Below, piece after piece: positions 9,725 through 19,570 of a stretch of DNA of 64,000 nucleotides. Numbering within the stretch: the first letter of the stretch is position 1; each line of letters starts with the position of its first letter. The stretch is from Leishmania mexicana MHOM/GT/2001/U1103 (taxonomy: Eukaryota; Euglenozoa; Kinetoplastea; Trypanosomatida; Trypanosomatidae). The position numbers and the translations under genes were made by a program. The stretch spans positions 120,001 through 184,000 of the forward strand of contig NC_018336.1 in assembly GCF_000234665.1 (NCBI RefSeq), in the 5' to 3' direction. Under the pieces are notes generated by a model. The model did no database searches. It was not told where the DNA came from and was given only the letters and a program-made list of their open reading frames with translations.

Positions 9725-10756
9725 AAGAGAAGTTTCCGGTTTGACACGGGCAGGGATGTGAGGGAGACGGGGAGAGGTGGCGGCGCTCAAACCAAGCAGG
9801 GATGTACGTGGGGCAAGTAGACGGAGAGAGGGAGAGACACAGAGCCGATAGAGAGCAAGCGAGGCGAGGCTGCAGATCCTTCTCTGTAAGCACACATCCG
9901 CATGAACGCGCGACCACCGACGCATATACGCATTCGGCCAACGTTGCACACGACTGCCACTACGGTGGAAAGAGCCAGCAAGACAGCAGCACTCGCATGG
10001 GAGAGAGAGAGACAGGAAGACCATCGTTTCGCGAGGGACTCACGGCGATCATTATCGCGTCACACAGGAGGGGACGGTGCGTAATACGGGCACCGCGTCA
10101 CCACAGATCCCATTCTTGCATTCGAAATTGCTTCGCCGCTACAAGTGCGGCACCGAAACCGCCAGCTTTACGGGATACACACAAGGACAGCGAGAGCATA
10201 GACACATGCAACGCACGAGAGCAAAGAACGACGAACGCGTCTGACCCCGACGCGTTGATCGACGAGGCGCGCACGAGTCGTCGAAGGGCCACCTGCTGTT
10301 TGAGGAAGAAAAGGCAGTGGCAAGGGATTGTGTCACCTCGGCGATCGTGATGGGCGTAGGGGAGGACACCAAGCATGTGTGTGCGTGTGTTGCCTGGAGA
10401 GGAACAAGTAGCACCTCTTCTTCCGCCTCGCCTCCGACAGAAATCGATAAAGGGAATGGGGCTTCGTAGCCCTCATACACACCGATGGACGAGTAAGCCC
10501 TCTCTCTATGCACGATACTCTATGCGCCTCCGCGTTGGCAGGAGAGCGTAAGGGCAGCGTACGCCCGTGTATGTATGTGTGTGTGTGTGTCCAAAACCGC
10601 TGAGAACCCCTCACCCCCCCCCATCCTCCACTCTCTCTCAGCCCTTCCTCTACGCAGAACAGCGCATGCAGTCCCACGATTGAGTAGAGAAGGAGAGAGA
10701 GGAGGAGGAGACGAGGCGACAGCACGCACCATCGAAGTGCGCCCTTCAGTGGCCGA

Positions 10757-13576
10757 CTACGCCACCTCGCACAAGTACGGGCGAACATCTGCGTCCTGCT
10801 GGATCTCTAGCTTTAGCCGCTTTACTGCCGCGTCGTGATCGTCGCCGGGTCCCTGCTGTTCCAGCTCACGGATGCGCTTGGCGTACGCCGAAACCTTCCG
10901 CACCACCTTCTCCTCGAGCGCCGCTCCAGCACTGCTCTTCGTGGCGCCCTCTTTTTCAAACGTCTCCCACTCCGCCACCTTCACTTTGGCGCACGCAATC
11001 ACGGACTCTGGCAGGTGCGCCAACGACGCGACGTACAGGCCGTAACTGCGTCCGCACGGGCCTGGCTGGAGGGTGTAGGAGAAGCGCAGCGTTCCGGCCG
11101 ACTCGTCGACCTCGGCGCCAAAGTGCATGTTCTGCAGAGCGCTACACTGCTGCGGTAGCTGCGTCAGCTCGTGATAATGGGTGGAGAACAACAGCGTCGC
11201 GCGAACACGCACCGCCACGTCCTGGGCAATCGCCCACGCCAACCCGAAGCCGTCGTACGTAGACGTACCGCGGCCGAGCTCGTCGACGATGGCGAGGGTG
11301 TCCTGCGTCGCACCTGTGAGTATCGACGCAGACTCGAGCATCTCCACCATAAACGTAGAGACGCCCTGCGCCAGGTGATCGGTCGCGCCGACTCGGCACA
11401 TGACAGCGTCGCGCACCTGAACCTCTGCCGCATCAGCCGGCACAAAGCAGCCCGCTTGCGCCAGCACCACAGCGACACCGACGCTGCGCATGTACGTGGA
11501 CTTGCCACCCATGTTGGGTCCGGTAATGAGCAGTCCGTTGGTTTGCGTGGTGAGGTGGAGAGGGTTGGCCTTGTAGGCCGGCTGGCGTAGCTCTACCAAA
11601 GGATGACGAAGCCCCTTGAAGGAGAGGAGCGGCGCCGCGTCTGCGCTGCGTGCGCCTGTCCCCTCCTGCTTCACCAATGTCACAGTGCCAGGGGCCTCGC
11701 GTACAACTGGCCGCACCATGGGGCGCGGACAATCCTTCACCACGAGAGCCCAGGCCACGTAGACGTCCAGGGTCGCTATCAGCTCCTTGGCGTCGTCGAG
11801 CACGGGCAGATAGGAGGCGATGGTGTCCACAAGCTTGCGCTTGAGGTCCATCTGCCGTGTCTCGTAGTCGTCGCTAATGCGCCGATACTGCTCGCTGAGG
11901 GCCGCCATCTTCTCTGACACAAACCGTACGCCGTCCTTGGACGTGCTTACCGTGATAAGCTCCTTTGTGCTGCGCAGCTGGCGATCCTCCTTGCGAGAGA
12001 CGCGGAAGACGTAGCCATACGTGCCGTGGTACTCGTGCTTGAGCTGCTTCTCATTCCACCCGTACTTGCTCAGGACGCGGCCGTACTCCTTGTCGATCTG
12101 CCGCTGAGTGCTCGTGAGCTGCTCATGCAGGTCCTGAAGCTCGTCGTCGAACGTGGCGTTCATGCGGACCGCATTGCGGTCACTGAAGTCCACTGTTGCC
12201 TCGATCAGCGTCTTCAGATTCGCCATATGGTCGTTAATATCCTCCAACGGGGCAACGTACTCGTCTTTCAAGAGCTTCGACTGCGGACCTGTGTAGGTAC
12301 CCAGTACCTGTAGAGCGGCAGGGACGACATTCACAAACTCCAGGAACGCCTGCGTGTCCTTCAGGGCGAGGCTGCGACGCTGCAGTTTGCGGTTAAGTCG
12401 ATCCATGTCGCCGCACCGCTTCAGCACCTGGGCCGTGAACATGTCGCGCAGAATGGGGTTCTCCACGAAGAGTTCCACCATGGTGAGGCGCTGGTTTATG
12501 TCGTCGGCGCAGCGGAGCGGCTGCAGCAGCCACTGCCGCATCGCACGCGCGCCCATGCCGGTGTGACAGCGGTTCAGCCATGAGAACACAGACGTCGGAA
12601 GGGTGCCGCGCGGCTCCGGCTTCTTGCTCACCAGGTCCAGCGCCTCGATCGCCGCGCTGTCCAGCTTCATGTACGTGGACGGCACGGTGCGGCGCAGGTA
12701 GAAGGCGCGCTGATTCGACGGGTCCATCACATCGATGCGGCCTAGGATGTTCTCCACGGCTTGCCGCGCGATCGGACAGAGCTCTAGCGACAGACGCTCC
12801 TCTGGCACTCGCAGAATCTCTGCCAGTGCCTCGAGGCCTTTCGCAGCGGCTTCCGCCTTCTGCAGCTGCTGAACCTCGCGCAGCGTGCGCACGCTCAGCT
12901 GCACGCCGCACCGCTCACATATACGGCGCACCGCGGTGATTCGGTCATCGTCGTTGAAGGTGGCTTCGGCGCCAGCGGAAGCAGCCGATGACATCACACA
13001 CAACAAAAGCTCCTTCAAGTTGGTCTGCGCGACAAGCGCGTCCAGGCTAGTGAGCTGCAGCGTATCCGTGTACTCGGCAAAGCTCAACTGTCGCAGCGTG
13101 TTATTCAATGCCGCAAAACCAATCGCTGTCCCCGTGTCCTGCCTTGCACCGAACACAAGGGAGCCGCTCGCCAGCAGTTGAATCTCCGCCTCCTCAAACT
13201 CGAAGAGCGATGCCTCAAAGTCCGTGATGTTCCCCGGCGAGCCGCGCTGGCGGCACACGTACGACCCGCCGGCCGTTTCTCGCTCGTAGTACTCCACCGA
13301 CACCCCTCGCCGCAGCAGGCAGTCGCGGATGATCTCCTTGCAGAGTGCGTCATTCACAACTACAGCGTCCACCGTGCCGGAGGAGGAGCTGCCGCTAGAC
13401 CACTTCTTCAGCACGGCGGTGGACTTGATGTACTCGTTCGCGACAAAGGTGGCCCACCAGCCCAGCACGTAGCATCCCGGGTTGGAGCCTCTGGAGAACA
13501 TGCGAAAGCATTGGATGGAGTCGGCGCCAAGGGCCAGAAAGGCCTGCACAATACCACCGTCGCGCTCGTCCGCCAT
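10757..13576 (-). CDS. MSH2: DNA mismatch repair protein MSH2
   Basis: A MutS-homolog ATPase of 939 aa, close to the usual length of about 930 for eukaryotic MSH2. MSH2 pairs with MSH6 or MSH3 to detect mispairs in the nucleus. N-terminal mismatch/connector domains cover about 1-290. The core lever segment begins near AFYLRR (291) and includes SVFSWLNRCHTGMGARAMRQWL (329-350), a hallmark MutS block. The clamp lies around 440-560. The ATPase shows Walker A GPNMGGKST (686-694), a Walker B/signature region IVDELGRGTSTYDG (763-776) and the STHYHEL segment (799-804), so it should be catalytically competent. The N-terminus lacks the Phe-x-Glu mismatch-binding motif of MSH6, as expected for MSH2. 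ATG 13576 starts MADERDGG. Confidence 0.97.
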   Translation of the reverse strand: MADERDGGIVQAFLALGADSIQCFRMFSRGSNPGCYVLGWWATFVANEYIKSTAVLKKWSSGSSSSGTVDAVVVNDALCKEIIRDCLLRRGVSVEYYERETAGGSYVCRQRGSPGNITDFEASLFEFEEAEIQLLASGSLVFGARQDTGTAIGFAALNNTLRQLSFAEYTDTLQLTSLDALVAQTNLKELLLCVMSSAASAGAEATFNDDDRITAVRRICERCGVQLSVRTLREVQQLQKAEAAAKGLEALAEILRVPEERLSLELCPIARQAVENILGRIDVMDPSNQRAFYLRRTVPSTYMKLDSAAIEALDLVSKKPEPRGTLPTSVFSWLNRCHTGMGARAMRQWLLQPLRCADDINQRLTMVELFVENPILRDMFTAQVLKRCGDMDRLNRKLQRRSLALKDTQAFLEFVNVVPAALQVLGTYTGPQSKLLKDEYVAPLEDINDHMANLKTLIEATVDFSDRNAVRMNATFDDELQDLHEQLTSTQRQIDKEYGRVLSKYGWNEKQLKHEYHGTYGYVFRVSRKEDRQLRSTKELITVSTSKDGVRFVSEKMAALSEQYRRISDDYETRQMDLKRKLVDTIASYLPVLDDAKELIATLDVYVAWALVVKDCPRPMVRPVVREAPGTVTLVKQEGTGARSADAAPLLSFKGLRHPLVELRQPAYKANPLHLTTQTNGLLITGPNMGGKSTYMRSVGVAVVLAQAGCFVPADAAEVQVRDAVMCRVGATDHLAQGVSTFMVEMLESASILTGATQDTLAIVDELGRGTSTYDGFGLAWAIAQDVAVRVRATLLFSTHYHELTQLPQQCSALQNMHFGAEVDESAGTLRFSYTLQPGPCGRSYGLYVASLAHLPESVIACAKVKVAEWETFEKEGATKSSAGAALEEKVVRKVSAYAKRIRELEQQGPGDDHDAAVKRLKLEIQQDADVRPYLCEVA

Positions 13577-15745
13577 CGGATCAGAATGTTTGCCTTGTGG
13601 CTCTCTCTCTATCGCCGTTATGCACGCGTGATTAAGCGCCGAACAGTTTACGCCCGTATGAGTTTCGGATCTATGCGTGTTGCGCGCCAGGACTCTCCGC
13701 GGTAGGGGAATTTGAAGATATGGCTAAAAGAGTGACTGTGTGACTGCGTGCGTGCGTACATGTGCGCGTACGTATTTCCTTCCCCTCATGGTATACAGTG
13801 GTGCCACAGTGAGAGGCGGAGGGGGGTAGAGGGGTGTTGGGGAGGTGCAGATGAGGAGGCACGAGCAAAGCGAGGCGCCACGCCGGAGCAGGCGAGCGGG
13901 AGAGAGGCAGCAGAGCTCACAAACTCCACGCACAGACTTTTGTTTCTTTTTGCCCTTTTCTCAACGCGTCCCTTCCACACCCGCAGCAGGTCAGCAAACA
14001 TACGCATGCACAGCCGCCGCTCACCCCGCGCCAGCGGCAGCACGGCTACATCCTCGACGTCTAGGACAAGCCGTCCCGCCATCGAATCGGGGCCGTGCGC
14101 CTCACGCGCTCCCCTCGCCCCTTCTCCGCATGCGTGCGGCGCGATTGGCTCCATACGCACCCTGGCTGAACTGCATGCCCCGATCCGGGCGGGCAGCGTC
14201 CAGCGTCCTGCACCAGGGCGGAAGCGGTGGCGTCCGTCGTGCCGTCGACAGGGGGTTGTCGGGGCGCATGCCCGATGAGCTCAGAGAGGAAGCCCGCCAG
14301 CCCCGGGTCAGGGCCCTCCCAGACCCCGCACTCTGCCAGCATGCCCCATGCTGCGCCCTCCCAGTCGCCTCACCCCGCGGCATCCCGTAATGCCGTGAGG
14401 AGGCCCATCGCATTGCACCCCCGATGACTCCATGCCGCAGTCCGGGGGTGCCCTCGACACGCTTCCGGCACCTGCGCCGCACATTTCGCGCACATGCGCT
14501 GTGGGGCTGGCTGGTGCAGATCCCCTCGCGCCTTTTTCGTCGATCAGTCGTGCCCTTCTCACTCTGCATGCCTTCGCTGGGTGCGATACACCATGCCCGC
14601 CGCGGTTGGCAGCGCCTGCATACAGCGCTCGCACATTCCGGTACTCAGGCCTGCTCCAGGGCGACGCTGCTGTCGGAAGGGAGGGGCGTCTCTGGGTGGT
14701 TTGCCCACATGTGCTGCGACAGGCGGGACGTTGCTATGTGTCTGTAGCAGCACAGGGCACACCGCCTTTCCCTGAACCCGCACGCCTCTGCCAGGGGTCG
14801 GTGTGTCGAGCGGAGGGCGCCCGTGGATAAGTCTGTGCCAGCGCACAAAGAGCTGACAGGTCGTTGCTCTGGAGGGGCCCAGGGTGGGGGGAATGGGTGG
14901 ATGCGCATATATGGTGAATCATCGACACGATTCTTAGCTTGTCCGAACTTCGTCGTGATAGCAAGCCTCTTCACCCAAACGAGATGGCACAGGCCTGTCC
15001 GCCGACACCAAGAAGCCGCTTTTGTACCGAAGGGGCAGGCTGCAAGCTCTTGGCCGGCCCACAAAGAGCGGGCGCTGAACCCTGATACCACGACGAGGCG
15101 GCCGGTCATCACCAGGGAGGACACACACAGACGTATACGCGAAACACCAGCCAAACGAAAAAAGAAAAGGCAGCAAAGGGCGTTGTGCGCGATGTGCAAG
15201 AGAAGACTGTCGCAGATCCCCAAAGAGCTAACTTCAGGCAGAACCGTACGCGACATCAACGCTACAGCACACGCACACAGTGGTATGCCTTTCTCATCTT
15301 GTGGCACTGCGGGAACACTTGGCATCTAGTCTCTGCCCCCTCCCCACCCCACCCCATGTGGTGTTAAAAGGTGGAGAGGCGTGGCGAGAAGAAGAGGGGT
15401 ATGGCGGAGAGGTTGATTGCAGACACAAGTACACGCCGGCACACGGGATCAGCTAGGGAGGTAGCAAGAACAGTGCTGACGAGCTGTCAACTAGACGAAT
15501 ATGGGTAGCATGGTGGAGAGAGACTCGCACAGTGCAACGCGAGGGCTGGGGCGAGGTAATAAAGGGAGGAAGAAAGGGGTTGGGCGGCGGCGAGGTTCTG
15601 CCGCCACGCACGCGCTCGTGTGCGTCCAGGCAGTCAGCGGCTGCAACAGCATCGCCAACTGAAAATCCTCTTAGGTTTCCACATTCGCTCCTTTTGGGCA
15701 TTGTCGATGGCATCCCGTGCAGGGAGGCAAGTACGCCTGTGGTGC
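13577..15745. other. Gene-poor region with an 837-bp repeat (copy A)
   Basis: Between the Cys-rich partial gene and MSH2. About 840 bp is occupied by the repeat at 13961-14797. The remaining sequence (14798-15745) shows only short, overlapping open frames without recognisable domains. A 226-codon minus frame at 14645-15325 runs into the repeat and is not treated as a gene. Confidence 0.65.
13961..14797 (-). mobile_element. 837-bp interspersed repeat, copy A (SIDER/DIRE-like relic)
   Basis: 837 bp that recurs at 17980-18816 in direct orientation with only three differences seen by eye. On the minus strand it ends with GGGACGCGTTGAG followed by an A-rich tail (AAAAGGGCAAAAAGAAACAAAA). Its other end carries GAGGCGTGCGGGTTCAGGG. 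Both ends resemble those of the 395-bp SIDER2-like elements in this window, so I infer a related, longer retroposon derivative (SIDER1 or DIRE type). Broken frames inside retain CxxC...H patterns that resemble retroelement zinc fingers. The element's formal class is not certain. Confidence 0.75.
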
Positions 15746-16468
15746 TCAGAGGGGGTCGCACAGCCACGAGTCGCCGTTGCACGCGGAGGTCGGTGGACAC
15801 CCCACCAGACCATGCGACGTTGTTGTCGAACGACACTTTTCAGCTACGCAGATTGCGCACGACGTCCCAGGCTCAGTGCAAAATCCAGAACGTTCTGGTG
15901 CATCGGTGGGTGATAGAGGGGGGTAGGCGCAGACAGGGTGATGATCTGCCCGTGCACCGGTATCGACGCAGAGCAGCTGCGGCAGCAAGTTAGGGAGGGC
16001 ACACCGAGGACCCAGCACGACGCAGTCTACCTGGCTCATGCAGGGGTAGGCGTAGCCTCCATGAGCAGAAGCGCACGTATTCATCCACGCCTCGTAGGCC
16101 ACCGGCGGCTGCAGTGACGAGAGAAACGAACACTGCTGCGCGCTCATGAGCGCCAGCACCGCTGGTGCCCTGCGCTGGCTGGAGCAGACACCAATGATGA
16201 TCATGGAGGCTACGGCACAGCAAGCCAGCAGGCCCGGAATCATCCCCGACCACCACGTAAAATCACCGGAGGGGCTGAAGCTGAAGAGGCTACTCATAGA
16301 GTTCGCCCTCATCACGGAGACACCGTCCGGGATCCGAACAGCAGAAGTACTGCTCTCAACACTCCCATCTGGTAGATGCGGCTGCAGGGACGCCGCATCG
16401 TGAGCGCTACACAGCGCTGCACCCTGCTGATGCTGCTGCATCGGGGGCTTCCTTGAAAAGTGGTCGGA
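15746..16468 (-). CDS. Cys-rich single-pass membrane protein, 5' end lost in the assembly gap
   Basis: The frame is open for 240 codons from the gap edge at 16468 to a TGA at 15746-15748. There is an internal ATG at 16441, but the nine codons before it are also open, so the true start is probably in the gap. A polypyrimidine tract at 16569-16600 on the far side fits a spliced-leader site just upstream of a start inside the gap. Features: a Gln/Ser-rich N-terminal part, one hydrophobic segment (GMIPGLLACCAVASMIIIGV), then about 130 residues with more than a dozen Cys, suggesting a disulphide-bonded or zinc-binding domain outside the membrane. No family recognised. It lies between two recent direct repeats and could be lineage-specific, a pseudogene, or part of a misassembled locus. 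Confidence 0.5.
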   Translation of the reverse strand, partial: SDHFSRKPPMQQHQQGAALCSAHDAASLQPHLPDGSVESSTSAVRIPDGVSVMRANSMSSLFSFSPSGDFTWWSGMIPGLLACCAVASMIIIGVCSSQRRAPAVLALMSAQQCSFLSSLQPPVAYEAWMNTCASAHGGYAYPCMSQVDCVVLGPRCALPNLLPQLLCVDTGARADHHPVCAYPPLSPTDAPERSGFCTEPGTSCAICVAEKCRSTTTSHGLVGCPPTSACNGDSWLCDPL

Positions 16469-16568
16469 NNNNNNNNNNNNNNNNNNNNNNNNNNNNNNNN
16501 NNNNNNNNNNNNNNNNNNNNNNNNNNNNNNNNNNNNNNNNNNNNNNNNNNNNNNNNNNNNNNNNNNNN
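16469..16568. other. Assembly gap (100 N)
   Basis: Exactly 100 N, the usual placeholder for a gap of unknown length. It sits between the two 837-bp repeats, so a collapsed or unresolved repeat array is possible. Confidence 0.98.
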
Positions 16569-16852
16569 AGGAAGTAGGGGAGGGAGAGGAAGAGTAAAAA
16601 TCACACCAGTGGTATAGCCGCTTATCCTTTCATAGAGAGGAGGACTGCAACGGCGAAGACAACTGCTGCCGCGATGGGTATCCCTGCTTACGTCCCTGGT
16701 ATTATACAGCACTGGAACGGCACCCCGGGAAACGCTGCAGCACGCCTCTGGCCCCCCGGCTTATCTTCGAGTTGCTTACAGCAAGAACCGCTGACAAGGA
16801 CTGCCGATAGACACAGAGACACATTCATACACAGAACACCTCCGTTTTCCTC

Positions 16853-17247
16853 CCCAGCGTGTGCCCGCTCTCTGCCATCCAACACGAGTCCCAGCTCCAC
16901 ACCGCCCCAGCACGTCACAGGCCCCATCCCGCCCAGCGAAGCAGCGGCGCACACGCGGTACAGCAATGCGTCCACACAGTCATCTCAGCACCGCCTCCGC
17001 CTCAAGCCCTCACCACCACCACGGTGGCCTCGCAGGTCGCTCAGACGCAACGTCGTCCACGGCCTGCCATCCGACACCAGCAGCGACACATCGCTCCCAC
17101 CCCTCCCCACGTCGCAGGCACCTGGCCCTGTCACCACCAGGGGTGGCGCGGCAGTTGGCAGGGATAGCTGGGGGGTTGCGTCGCTTCCATCCAGGGAGAG
17201 AGTCGGTGTGCGTGCACTGGGCACTGAGCTGCCACGCACCGAGAGGC
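16853..17247 (-). repeat. SIDER2-like short retroposon, copy 2
   Basis: Same 395-bp unit as copy 1, with a handful of substitutions. The retroposon-like 3' terminus ACACGCTGGGG is followed by a short A-containing tail on the minus strand. It lies between the assembly gap and copy B of the 837-bp repeat. Confidence 0.85.
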
Positions 17248-17979
17248 GTCACCGGCCATCACGGTGCTCGGCACGCGAGGTACAACAACACAGCGAGGCA
17301 CTTCACGCAAGACACCGCACGAGACTCATGCTGCGAAATCGAGCGACTGCGCACGCGTGAAATCAAGGCCGTACCGAGATAATGATGAAGAGGGTTGAAG
17401 GAGCAGCGAGCGACACGACTCGCGCTCCGTGAAGAAGCGGCGGAAAGGGATAGCATGCGAGTTAATGGGGACCGATGACTGTGGCTTAGCGAGGGTTTGT
17501 AGACCGTTGCTTGGGCGGCGTAGGGCCTGCACAAAAAGAAAACGAGTTGGAGAACTCCACGTCTGCGAGCGCACAGCAGCGCACCTGTACAGCTGCCCAG
17601 CCACGTCCACCAGGTGAAAGGACTGCAGCGTCGCCGTGGCGCGAGTGCGCGAATGTATTTGGTGTGGAAAGTAGTATCGCTTGTGTTCCTCTGTATGATA
17701 GGTCACGAAGAATGAAGGCTTCTGCGAGCAATCATCGAACAAGTCCGAACAGACAGAGGAGGAGGTAGTAGGATTCCGCCTGGCGAGGTGCAGGTGGCCC
17801 GGCAAACGGCACACACAGGACTATCCAAAGAACGCCTGTCCTAGCCACTCCTCCAGCCTCGAACACAAACACGCCCACACCGGGCCTTCGCCTCGCTTAC
17901 GTAAGACTGCCACTTTAGAGGTTAAATAGAATCAAAAGAAAACGACGCAGCTGAGCAAACACCCAAACGTGTCTCTCCC

Positions 17980-18816
17980 TCAGCGTGTCCCTTCCACACC
18001 CGCAGCAGGTCAGCAAACATACGCATGCACAGCCGCCGCTCACCCCGCGCCAGCGGCAGCACGGCTACATCCTCGACGTCTAGGACAAGCCGTCCCGCCA
18101 TCGAATCGGGGCCGTGCGCCTCACGCGCTCCCCTCGCCCCTTCTCCGCATGCGTGCGGCGCGATTGGCTCCATACGCACCCTGGCTGAACTGCATGCCCC
18201 GATCCGGGCGGGCAGCGTCCAGCGTCCTGCACCAGGGCGGAAGCGGTGGCGTCCGTCGTGCCGTCGACAGGGGGTTGTCGGGGCGCATGCCCGATGAGCT
18301 CAGAGAGGAAGCCCGCCAGCCCCGGGTCAGGGCCCTCCCAGACCCCGCACTCTGCCAGCATGCCCCATGCTGCGCCCTCCCAGTCGCCTCACCCCGCGGC
18401 ATCCCGTAATGCCGTGAGGAGGCCCATCGCATTGCACCCCCGATGACTCCATGCCGCAGTCCGGGGGTGCCCTCGACACGCTTCCGGCACCTGCGCCGCA
18501 CATTTCGCGCACATGCGCTGTGGGGCTGGCTGGTGCAGATCCCCTCGCGCCTTTTTCGTCGATCAGTCGTGCCCTTCTCACTCTGCATGCCTTCGCTGGG
18601 TGCGATACACCATGCCCGCCGCGGTTGGCAGCGCCTGCATACAGCGCTCGCACATTCCGGTACTCAGGCCTGCTCCAGGGCGACGCTGCTGCCGGAAGGG
18701 AGGGGCGTCTCTGGGTGGTTTGCCCACATGTGCTGCGACAGGCGGGACGTTGCTATGTGTCTGTAGCAGCACAGGGCACACCGCCTTTCCCTGAACCCGC
18801 ACGCCTCTGCCAGGGG
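17980..18816 (-). mobile_element. 837-bp interspersed repeat, copy B
   Basis: Direct repeat of 13961-14797 at an offset of 4019 bases. Differences seen are two near the low-coordinate end (A/G and C/T) and one T/C near base 18692. Flanks differ completely (here CGGAGGGGGGG on the right, GTCGGTGTGTC at copy A), so the boundaries are sharp. The near identity implies very recent duplication or gene conversion. Confidence 0.85.
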
Positions 18817-19270
18817 CACGGAGGGGGGGTCGCGATAGACTCCCGACAGGGGAAGCTCATGCAGCGCGAGTGAGTCGTGCCTAATCGGGTCGTTGCGTTC
18901 AGCATCAATGGCGTGAGACGAGAGGTGCTGTGAGCCTGCAGCACTTTGCGAAGCTCGCGTGGCATACCAAAGAACACCACGCTAGCTCGACGGTCATCAC
19001 CGAAAACGACAAATAGAAATGAGAGACGCCAGAAAACGGCGACAGCAAGAGAACTCTGCATCACCGCGTGCCCGCTTCAAGAAGCATCACGGCAGCGCGC
19101 AACTTTGTGCAGTCGCGTTCACTGACTCACGCGCACACATACACATACAGAGAAGCATACAACATTTCCTATGAGGACGCCTGGAGGGGGAGGGTATATG
19201 TGTGTGCGCACTGTGCTGGTGTCACTTCTTCCCCTCGTGCTTTATTGAGTGGACTCTGCGGTCACCGCAA

Positions 19271-19570
19271 CTAAAACTCCTCGTCATCCTCCGGGGCCGC
19301 ACCGCCCTGCGGCGCATCCGGCGTAGCGAACAGAGGAGTGGTCACGGCGGGGGTGGCCGAGGGCAGCACAATGGACGCCGCCTGCGGCAGGGCCTCTGGG
19401 CCGCCGAGAACGAAAAGACTAAGCGCGATCCCCACCGCGACGGAGGGAAGCCACCAGTCCACCTTTGAAATGACGAAGTTGGAGGTGTGGTCGATGAGGT
19501 GGTGCAGCTTCTCGTAGAAGTACATGTTGCCCCACTCCTTCTGCGGCGCATGCGAGCGGCCAAACATCAT
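19271..19570 (-). CDS. Small single-pass membrane protein (99 aa)
   Basis: Starts MMFGRSHAPQKEW (ATG at 19570, with a second ATG at 19567). Residues 1-37 are amphipathic and charged; a membrane span follows at about 38-60 (DWWLPSVAVGIALSLFVLGG). The C-terminal tail is Pro/Ala/Thr-rich and ends acidic (APEDDEEF). No signal peptide is seen. The layout suggests an organelle membrane protein, perhaps mitochondrial, but I do not recognise a family. The open frame continues upstream only through the putative 5'UTR. Confidence 0.65.
   Translation of the reverse strand: MMFGRSHAPQKEWGNMYFYEKLHHLIDHTSNFVISKVDWWLPSVAVGIALSLFVLGGPEALPQAASIVLPSATPAVTTPLFATPDAPQGGAAPEDDEEF

Larger units (their letters stand above)
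9126..10756. other. Intergenic: 3'UTR of MSH2 and 5' region of the hydrolase
   Basis: About 1.6 kb, rich in CA/GT and GA tracts. The clearest are (CA)10 at 9704-9724 and a GT tract at 10571-10590. No gene or dispersed repeat seen. Confidence 0.7.
16569..19270. other. Gene-poor region with SIDER2-like copy 2 and the 837-bp repeat copy B
   Basis: 2.7 kb between the gap and the 99-aa gene, in that gene's probable 3' region. It contains repeats at 16853-17247 and 17980-18816. Beside the gap (16569-16600) is a pyrimidine tract on the minus strand. A 21-codon hydrophobic minus frame at 16622-16687 (IPIAAAVVFAVAVLL) looks like a membrane segment but has no start codon at its beginning. No intact gene seen in 17248-17979 or 18817-19270. 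Confidence 0.65.

Noticed and set aside
14645..15325. 226-codon minus-strand open frame overlapping the 837-bp repeat
   Set aside because: Its C-terminal part is repeat-derived and copy B has different flanks, so the frame is not conserved. No domain apart from the finger relic.
16622..16687. Short hydrophobic frame beside the gap as an independent gene
   Set aside because: Only 21 codons between two in-frame stops and no start codon at its beginning; at most a gene remnant.
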